64,000 nt of DNA. Origin: Alcaligenaceae bacterium SAGV5. Lineage in GTDB: Bacteria > Pseudomonadota > Gammaproteobacteria > Burkholderiales > Burkholderiaceae_B. The notes below the pieces were generated by a model, which worked only from the letters and a program-made list of their open reading frames with translations, was not told the origin of the DNA and did not search any database. The first letter of the stretch is position 1. Each line of letters begins with the position of its first letter. Shown piece by piece: positions 58,500 to 64,000 of this stretch. Made by a program: the position numbers and the translations under genes. Location of the stretch: the NCBI GenBank assembly GCA_009360345.1, contig SPDP01000002.1:806001-870000 (forward strand), written 5' to 3'.

Positions 58500-59822
58500 T
58501 TACCGCACCGGTAGATTTCCGCCCTTGAAGTTCGCTTTCTTGAGCAGAGAATCATATTGGTGCGACATCACGTATGCCTGCACCTGGGCCATGAAATCCA
58601 TCGTGACCACAACGATAATCAGCAAAGACGTACCACCGAAGTAGAACGGCACATTCCACCGCAGGACCAGGAACTCCGGCAGCAGGCACACCAACGTGAT
58701 GTAGATGGCGCCGCAGAACGTCAGGCGCATCAGTATCTTGTCGATGTACCGCGCGGTCTGCTCGCCCGGACGGATACCCGGAACGAACGCGCCGCTCTTC
58801 TTCAGGTTGTCGGCGGTCTCGCGGCTATTGAACACGAGCGCCGTATAGAAGAAGCAGAAGAACACGATCGCAATGGCATACAGCGTGATGTACAGCGGCT
58901 GCCCGGGCGACAACGCGGCGGCCAGGTCCTTCAGCCAGCGCAGTCCGTCGCCGCTCGAAAACCAGCTGACCACCGTAGCCGGGAACAGAATGATCGACGA
59001 TGCGAAGATCGGCGGAATCACCCCGGCCATGTTCAGCTTCAGCGGCAGATGCGAGCTTTGTCCGCCATACACCCGGTTGCCCACCTGGCGCTTGGCGTAG
59101 TTGACGACGATCTTGCGCTGTCCGCGTTCCACGAACACCACGAAAGCCGTCACCAGCACCACCAGCACGACGATGAACAACGCCGACAGCACGGCCATCG
59201 CACCCGTATTGACCAGCTCGAACAGCCCGGCCAACGCGTGCGGCAGTCCAGCCGCGATACCCGAGAAAATCAGGATCGAGATCCCGTTGCCCAGGCCCCG
59301 CTCGGTGATCTGCTCACCCAGCCACATCAGGAACATCGTTCCCGTGACGAGCGAAATCATCGTGGTGGCCCGGAACATCAGGCCAGGATCGATGACCAGC
59401 CCGGGCTGCGATTCCAGCGCGACCGAGATGCCTACCGACTGCACCAGCGCCAGCGCCAGCGTACCGTAGCGCGTGTACTGCGTAATCTTGCGCCGCCCGG
59501 CCTCGCCTTCCTTCTTGATCGCTTCCAACGACGGTACGATGACCGTCATCAGCTGCATGATGATCGACGCCGAGATATACGGCATGATCCCCAATGCAAA
59601 GATCGAGAAACGCGAAAGCGCACCGCCCGAGAACATGTTGAACAGGCCCAGAATTCCGCCCTGGTTCTGATGGAACAGGGAAGTCAACTGGACCGGATCG
59701 ATCCCGGGAACAGGGATGTGCGTACCGATCCGGTACACCACCAGGGCGAGCAACAGGAAGACCAGCCGGCGCTTCAGGTCGCCATACTTGCCGGTCTTGC
59801 CCAGTGCGTTCGCATTAGCCAA
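58500..59822 (-). CDS. secY: Protein translocase channel subunit SecY
   Basis: SecY forms the protein-conducting channel with SecE and SecG. The 440-residue protein has ten predicted membrane segments. Landmarks are [15 protein letters not shown], the plug region, [19 protein letters not shown], and the C-terminal [18 protein letters not shown] loop that binds SecA and ribosomes. It follows rplO by 17 bases, the universal order. Confidence 0.98.
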   Translation of the reverse strand: MANANALGKTGKYGDLKRRLVFLLLALVVYRIGTHIPVPGIDPVQLTSLFHQNQGGILGLFNMFSGGALSRFSIFALGIMPYISASIIMQLMTVIVPSLEAIKKEGEAGRRKITQYTRYGTLALALVQSVGISVALESQPGLVIDPGLMFRATTMISLVTGTMFLMWLGEQITERGLGNGISILIFSGIAAGLPHALAGLFELVNTGAMAVLSALFIVVLVVLVTAFVVFVERGQRKIVVNYAKRQVGNRVYGGQSSHLPLKLNMAGVIPPIFASSIILFPATVVSWFSSGDGLRWLKDLAAALSPGQPLYITLYAIAIVFFCFFYTALVFNSRETADNLKKSGAFVPGIRPGEQTARYIDKILMRLTFCGAIYITLVCLLPEFLVLRWNVPFYFGGTSLLIIVVVTMDFMAQVQAYVMSHQYDSLLKKANFKGGNLPVR

Positions 59823-59839
59823 AGCTCAGTCCTCGGTTA

Positions 59840-60271
59840 TCAGACCAGGGAGCCGCCGGCGGCTTCGATCGCCGCCTTGGCACCGACCGTCGCCGTCATG
59901 CCCTTGAGCACCACCTTGCGGGTGAGCTCGCCGGTCTTGATGACCTTGACGTAGCGGACCTGCTGGCCGACCACGCCGGCCTGCTTCAGCGCCTGCACGT
60001 CGATCTCGTCGACCGGCAGGGCTTGCAGTTCGGACAGGCGGACCTGCGCATACAGGTGCTGGTCCAGCGACTTGAAGCCGCGCTTGGGCAGCCGGCGCTG
60101 CAGCGGCATCTGGCCGCCTTCGAAACCGACCTTGTGGAAGCCACCCGAACGGGACTTCTGTCCCTTGTGGCCACGACCGGCGGTCTTGCCGAGGCCGGAG
60201 CCGATACCACGACCGACACGGCGCTTGGCGTGCTTGGCGCCTTCGGCGGGCTTGAGCGTATTGAGTTGCAT
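59840..60271 (-). CDS. rplO: 50S ribosomal protein L15
   Basis: L15 is an assembly protein of the 50S subunit. The 143-residue protein has the glycine-rich basic N-terminal part [20 protein letters not shown] and [18 protein letters not shown]. It lies between rpmD and secY. Confidence 0.98.
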   Translation of the reverse strand: MQLNTLKPAEGAKHAKRRVGRGIGSGLGKTAGRGHKGQKSRSGGFHKVGFEGGQMPLQRRLPKRGFKSLDQHLYAQVRLSELQALPVDEIDVQALKQAGVVGQQVRYVKVIKTGELTRKVVLKGMTATVGAKAAIEAAGGSLV

Positions 60272-60281
60272 GCTAGACCTC

Positions 60282-60470
60282 TCAGGCTTCCGACACGGTG
60301 ATCAGATACGACACCTTGCGGATCATGCCGCGCACTTCGGGCGTGTCGACCAGGACGCGCGAGCTGTTCAGGCCGCGCAACCCCAGGCCACGGATCGTGG
60401 CGCGGTGCGATTCGGGCGTTCCGATGGGGGAACGCACGAGCGTCACTTTGACGTTTTTCTTCGTCGTCAT
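60282..60470 (-). CDS. rpmD: 50S ribosomal protein L30
   Basis: This 62-residue protein has the L30 core [20 protein letters not shown] and [20 protein letters not shown]. It starts three bases after the rpsE stop and precedes rplO by ten bases, which is normal for the spc operon. Confidence 0.97.
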   Translation of the reverse strand: MTTKKNVKVTLVRSPIGTPESHRATIRGLGLRGLNSSRVLVDTPEVRGMIRKVSYLITVSEA

Positions 60471-60473
60471 GGC

Positions 60474-60995
60474 TTACCCCAGGATCTCTTCGACCGACTT
60501 GCCGCGCTTGGCGGCGACGTCGGCCGGAGTCGAGCTTGCGCTCAGACCGTTGAGCGTCGCGCGGACCAGGTTGTACGGGTTGGTCGAGCCGAGGCTCTTG
60601 GCCACCACGTTACGCACACCCAGCACGTCGAAAATCGCGCGCATCGGGCCACCGGCGATCACGCCGGTACCTTCGACGGCGGGCGAGATCAGAACGGTCG
60701 AGGCGCCGTGCTTGCCGACCACGTTGTGGTGCAGGGTGCCGTTCTTCAGCGGCACCTTGACCATCTTGCGGCGGGCTTCTTCCATGGCTTTCTGGACGGC
60801 GACCGGGACTTCCCGGGCCTTGCCCTTGCCCATGCCGACGCGACCGTCGCCATCGCCGACCACCGTCAGCGCTGCAAAACCGAGGATACGACCGCCCTTC
60901 ACGACTTTCGTGACGCGGTTGACGGCAATCATCTTCTCGCGAAGACCGTCGTCGCGCTCCTCAGCCGCTGCATTCTTACCTTGCATCTTGGCCAT
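60474..60995 (-). CDS. rpsE: 30S ribosomal protein S5
   Basis: S5 supports decoding accuracy and mRNA helicase activity at the ribosome entry site. The 173-residue protein has the S5 RNA-binding domain ([20 protein letters not shown]) and [20 protein letters not shown]. It lies between rplR and rpmD. Confidence 0.98.
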   Translation of the reverse strand: MAKMQGKNAAAEERDDGLREKMIAVNRVTKVVKGGRILGFAALTVVGDGDGRVGMGKGKAREVPVAVQKAMEEARRKMVKVPLKNGTLHHNVVGKHGASTVLISPAVEGTGVIAGGPMRAIFDVLGVRNVVAKSLGSTNPYNLVRATLNGLSASSTPADVAAKRGKSVEEILG

Positions 60996-61006
60996 GTAAT
61001 CCTCGC

Positions 61007-61372
61007 TTAAAACTTCAGGCCGGCTTCACGCGCGGCATCAGCCAGGGCCTTGACGCGGCCGTGGTAGCGAAAACCGCTGCGATCGAACGCGACGGTCTCG
61101 ATACCGGCGGCCTTGGCCTTCTCGGCCACGCGCTTGCCCACCAGGGTTGCTGCGGCCACGTTACCGCCCTTGCCCGAATCGCCAGCCAGTTGCTGACGGA
61201 CTTCGGGTTCGACGGTCGAGGCACTGACCAGCACCTTATCGCCTTCAGGCGAAATGATGTTTGCGTAGATGTGCAGGTTGGTGCGGAACACCGAAAGGCG
61301 ATGCACACGCAACTCGGCGATCTTTCGGCGGGTAGGTACCGCACGACGCAAACGAGCTTGCTTCTTGTCCAT
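61007..61372 (-). CDS. rplR: 50S ribosomal protein L18
   Basis: L18 binds 5S rRNA. The 121-residue protein starts [20 protein letters not shown] and ends with [20 protein letters not shown] and EAGLKF, the usual C-terminus. It precedes rpsE by 11 bases. Confidence 0.98.
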   Translation of the reverse strand: MDKKQARLRRAVPTRRKIAELRVHRLSVFRTNLHIYANIISPEGDKVLVSASTVEPEVRQQLAGDSGKGGNVAAATLVGKRVAEKAKAAGIETVAFDRSGFRYHGRVKALADAAREAGLKF

Positions 61373-61390
61373 GATTCGTCCTTGCCCGCC

Positions 61391-61924
61391 TTATTTCTTC
61401 TTGGTCTCTTTGATGATGACCCGCTCGTCCGCATAGCGCACGCCCTTGCCCTTGTAGGGTTCGGGAGAGCGGTAGGCGCGGATTTCTGCGGCCACCTGAC
61501 CAACCTGTTGCTTGTTGGCGCCCTTGACGATCACTTCCGTCTGCGTGGGGCACTCAACCTTCACGCCGGCAGGCATCTGATGCACGACATCGTGCGAGAA
61601 GCCGAGCTGCAGCTTGACGGCATCGCCCTGCGCCTGGGCACGGTAGCCCACGCCAACCAGGGTCAGCTTGCGCTCGAAACCCTTGCTGACGCCGGTCACC
61701 ATGTTGTTGACCAGTGCCCGGACGGTACCGGACATGGCCTTGGCTTCACGGCTGTCGTTGGCAGCGACGAAAGTCAGCTTGCCGGCGTCCAGCGCGATCG
61801 TGACCTGACCGGTCAGAGGCTGGACCAGCGTGCCCAGGGGGCCCTTGACGGTGATCTGGTCAGCGGCGATCGTGGCTTCGACGCCCTTGGGCAGCTCGAC
61901 GGGATATTTAGCTATACGCGACAT
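61391..61924 (-). CDS. rplF: 50S ribosomal protein L6
   Basis: L6 lies near the GTPase-associated centre of the 50S subunit. The 177-residue protein starts [20 protein letters not shown], has the two L6 repeats, and ends with the [20 protein letters not shown] motif and a lysine tail. It precedes rplR by 18 bases. Confidence 0.98.
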   Translation of the reverse strand: MSRIAKYPVELPKGVEATIAADQITVKGPLGTLVQPLTGQVTIALDAGKLTFVAANDSREAKAMSGTVRALVNNMVTGVSKGFERKLTLVGVGYRAQAQGDAVKLQLGFSHDVVHQMPAGVKVECPTQTEVIVKGANKQQVGQVAAEIRAYRSPEPYKGKGVRYADERVIIKETKKK

Positions 61925-61933
61925 GTCGACTCC

Positions 61934-62329
61934 TTACGCCACGTAGCAGAGGACCTCGCCGCCCACGCCATTGGCGCGTGCCTTGCGATCGGTCATCACG
62001 CCACGGGAGGTGGACACGATGGTCACGCCCAGGCCGTTCATTACCTGGGGAATGGAATGACGTCCCTTGTAGATACGCAGGCCAGGCTTCGAGACGCGTT
62101 CGATGCGCTCGATGACCGGACGGCCGGCGTAGTACTTCAGGGAGATTTCGAGTTCAGGTTTGCCATCATTGGCCTTGACCTCGAAACTGTCGATGTAGCC
62201 CTCGTCCTTCAGCACGGTGGCAATCGCCACCTTCAGCTTCGAGGAGGGCATGGACACGGACGCCTTATCTACGCGCTGCGCATTGCGGATGCGCGTCAGC
62301 ATATCGGCGATCGGATCGCTCATGCTCAT
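61934..62329 (-). CDS. rpsH: 30S ribosomal protein S8
   Basis: S8 binds the central domain of 16S rRNA and in E. coli represses the spc operon. The 131-residue protein starts [20 protein letters not shown] and ends [15 protein letters not shown], both typical. It lies between rpsN and rplF. Confidence 0.98.
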   Translation of the reverse strand: MSMSDPIADMLTRIRNAQRVDKASVSMPSSKLKVAIATVLKDEGYIDSFEVKANDGKPELEISLKYYAGRPVIERIERVSKPGLRIYKGRHSIPQVMNGLGVTIVSTSRGVMTDRKARANGVGGEVLCYVA

Positions 62330-62340
62330 GAATGACTCTC

Positions 62341-62646
62341 CTACCAGCTGGCCTTGGTCATGCCCGGAACTTCACCGCGCATAGCCATCTCGCGCAGTTT
62401 GTTACGAGCCAGACCGAACTTGCGAAACACGCCACGGGGGCGACCGGTCACCGCGCAACGATTGCGCTGGCGGGTGGGGTTGGCGTTACGGGGCAGTTGC
62501 TGAATCTTCAGCCGAGCCTGGTAACGTTCTTCGTCCGACTTGGACGCATCGTCGACGATAGCCTGGAGCGCGGCACGCTTGGCGGCATACTTGGCCGCCA
62601 GCTTGGCACGCTTGATATCGCGGTTGATGAGTGAAAGCTTAGCCAC
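62341..62646 (-). CDS. rpsN: 30S ribosomal protein S14
   Basis: S14 is in the 30S head. The 101-residue form is the long, zinc-free type: it has one cysteine in [20 protein letters not shown], not the CxxC pairs of the short form. It ends with [17 protein letters not shown]. It lies between rplE and rpsH. Confidence 0.98.
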   Translation of the reverse strand: MAKLSLINRDIKRAKLAAKYAAKRAALQAIVDDASKSDEERYQARLKIQQLPRNANPTRQRNRCAVTGRPRGVFRKFGLARNKLREMAMRGEVPGMTKASW

Positions 62647-62657
62647 TATTTCACCCC

Positions 62658-63197
62658 TTAATTACGGAACGGGAAGCGGAAGGCCGACAGCAGCGCCTTG
62701 GCTTCTTCATCGGTCTTGGCCGTGGTCGTGATGCTGATGTTCAGCCCACGAAGCGTGTCGATCTTGTCGTACTCGATCTCGGGGAAGATGATCTGTTCTT
62801 TCACACCGATGTTGTAGTTGCCGCGACCGTCGAAAGCACGGCCGGACACGCCACGGAAATCGCGCACGCGCGGCAGCGCGACGCTGATCAGGCGATCGAG
62901 GAATTCGTACATGCGGGCGCCACGCAGGGTCACCATGCAGCCGATCGGATAGTTCTCGCGGATCTTGAAACCGGCGATAGCCTTGCGCGACTTGGTCACG
63001 ACCGGCTTCTGGCCGGCGATCTTGGTCAGGTCGCCAGTGGCGTGCTCGATGACCTTCTTGTCGGCAACCGCTTCCGAGACACCCATGTTCAGGGTGATCT
63101 TGGTGATGCGGGGCACTTCCATCACGCTCTTGTACGAGAACTGCTTGGTCAGGTCGACAACGACCTTCTCGCGGTAAAACTCTTGAAGACGGGCCAT
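62658..63197 (-). CDS. rplE: 50S ribosomal protein L5
   Basis: L5 binds 5S rRNA and the P-site tRNA in the central protuberance. The 179-residue protein has the family parts [40 protein letters not shown] and the C-terminal [20 protein letters not shown]. It lies between rplX and rpsN. Confidence 0.98.
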   Translation of the reverse strand: MARLQEFYREKVVVDLTKQFSYKSVMEVPRITKITLNMGVSEAVADKKVIEHATGDLTKIAGQKPVVTKSRKAIAGFKIRENYPIGCMVTLRGARMYEFLDRLISVALPRVRDFRGVSGRAFDGRGNYNIGVKEQIIFPEIEYDKIDTLRGLNISITTTAKTDEEAKALLSAFRFPFRN

Positions 63198-63212
63198 TAT
63201 GTTTGCTCCCGC

Positions 63213-63530
63213 TTACGCTTTCGTCGCAATGGCTTCGCCATTGGAACGGAAAACGCGCACATTCTTGCCGTCGACTTTCTTGACGCCCACGCGATCGGCC
63301 TTGCCGGTGGCGGAGTTGAAAATCGCCACGTTGGACACGTGGATAGGCATGGTCTTGTCGATGATGCCGCCAGGCTGGTTGGCCATCGGATTCGGCTTCA
63401 CATTTTTCTTGACGACGTTGATGCCTTCGACCAGGACGCGGTCTTCGGCAACGCTCAGCACGACGCCGCGCTTGGCCTTGTCCTTGCCGGTCAGGACGAC
63501 GACTTCGTCACCCTTGCGAATCTTGTTCAT
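63213..63530 (-). CDS. rplX: 50S ribosomal protein L24
   Basis: L24 starts 50S assembly. The 105-residue protein has the KOW motif at its start, [20 protein letters not shown], then [20 protein letters not shown]. It follows rplN by ten bases. Confidence 0.98.
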   Translation of the reverse strand: MNKIRKGDEVVVLTGKDKAKRGVVLSVAEDRVLVEGINVVKKNVKPNPMANQPGGIIDKTMPIHVSNVAIFNSATGKADRVGVKKVDGKNVRVFRSNGEAIATKA

Positions 63531-63540
63531 CGCGGCCCCT

Positions 63541-63909
63541 TTACAGCACTTCGGGCGCCAGCGACACGATCTTCATGAAACGCTCGGTACGCAGTTCACG
63601 CGTAACGGGTCCGAAGATGCGAGTGCCGATGGGCTCGAGCTTGGCATTGAGCAATACGGCGGCATTGCCACCGAAACGGATCAGCGAACCGTCCTTGCGA
63701 CGGACGCCCTTGGCGGTACGAACCACCACGGCGTTGTAGATTTCGCCTTTTTTCACGCGCCCGCGCGGGGCCGCATCCTTGACGCTCACTTTGATGACGT
63801 CGCCGATGCCGGCGTAGCGGCGCTTGGAGCCGCCGAGCACCTTGATGCACATAACCGAGCGCGCACCGGTGTTGTCGGCCACGTCCAACGTGGTCTGCAT
63901 TTGAATCAT
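63541..63909 (-). CDS. rplN: 50S ribosomal protein L14
   Basis: L14 sits at the subunit interface. The 122-residue protein starts [20 protein letters not shown] and has the core [20 protein letters not shown] and the C-terminal [19 protein letters not shown]. In this window it is the first gene of the ribosomal cluster. The 91 bases upstream show no end of rpsQ, the usual preceding gene. Confidence 0.98.
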   Translation of the reverse strand: MIQMQTTLDVADNTGARSVMCIKVLGGSKRRYAGIGDVIKVSVKDAAPRGRVKKGEIYNAVVVRTAKGVRRKDGSLIRFGGNAAVLLNAKLEPIGTRIFGPVTRELRTERFMKIVSLAPEVL

Positions 63910-64000
63910 GGTTTACCCTGTTCCAACTTAACCCGAAATGCCCGACGCAAGCGCCAGACCCTCCGATCAGTTTTGGTCCCGTCAGGCGGCAATGCGACTT
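63910..64000 (-). other. Leader upstream of rplN at the window edge
   Basis: Three minus-strand frames were read in these 91 bases. None gives the end of S17, which normally lies within a few dozen bases of rplN. One frame ends SRIAA at a stop near 63982. A weak promoter-like TTGCGT is present but without a good -10. The cluster may thus start here, or rpsQ may lie further away beyond the window. Confidence 0.4.

Noticed and set aside
1..64000. tRNA, rRNA, CRISPR arrays, prophage or insertion sequences
   Set aside because: None recognised by eye; no integrase, transposase or regularly spaced repeats were found.

Overview
The window is GC-rich DNA from the chromosome of a beta-proteobacterium, most likely Alcaligenaceae (Bordetella or Achromobacter type). 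This is an inference from three things: the ribosomal/secY/rpoA gene order without adk, seven periplasmic Bug (TctC) solute receptors without membrane partners, and many small LysR-controlled catabolic clusters. No tRNA, rRNA, CRISPR, phage or transposase gene was seen.

Layout. 1-3178: end of a type II secretion cluster (gspD C-terminus, gspE, gspF), then a glutathione peroxidase. 3791-10401: a minus-strand catabolic operon (Asp/Glu-racemase-like protein, Bug receptor, flavin monooxygenase, isochorismatase-like amidase, polysaccharide-deacetylase-like hydrolase, LysR) with a divergent RidA. Its logic resembles ring hydroxylation, ring opening, deamidation and maleate isomerisation. 10408-13895: an Lrp-type regulator divergent from kynB-kynA, then an aromatic aminotransferase. 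13917-22292: Bug receptor with a hydrolase, a CYTH-CHAD protein, and a two-subunit Rieske dioxygenase with its reductase and a Bug receptor. 23360-29205: ftsX-ftsE and a divergent aapJQMP amino-acid ABC transporter. 29306-43736: a LysR/Bug/aspartoacylase-like group, then a block built round a TetR regulator: two near-identical cupin genes, Bug receptors, an aldehyde dehydrogenase, a CoxG-like protein, a molybdenum hydroxylase (three subunits) and a 4,5-dihydroxyphthalate-decarboxylase-like protein. 43764-47729: LysR, aspartate dehydrogenase, hydrolase, ftsY. 47983-54426: YghX-like hydrolase and a meta-cleavage-type cluster (hydroxylase, extradiol VOC dioxygenase, alpha/beta hydrolase, Bug, LysR). 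54610-63909: the distal ribosomal-protein operon from rplN to rplQ, on the minus strand.

Main observations. A palindrome of form TTGAC-N6-GTCAA recurs at five good sites and one weak site, all within 11.4 kb. It lies on the -35 element of both cupin promoters and the aldehyde dehydrogenase promoter, and next to the molybdenum-hydroxylase promoter, so the TetR protein probably controls the whole block as one unlinked regulon. The operator-promoter-cupin unit is duplicated almost exactly 4,067 bp apart. Separately, a dispersed roughly 75-bp multi-hairpin repeat is present four times: twice inside the ribosomal operon, once between kynA and tyrB, and once in frame inside the aapM coding sequence. 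The E. coli-like order ftsY-ftsE-ftsX is kept on the minus strand but is interrupted by about 21.5 kb of transport and catabolic genes.
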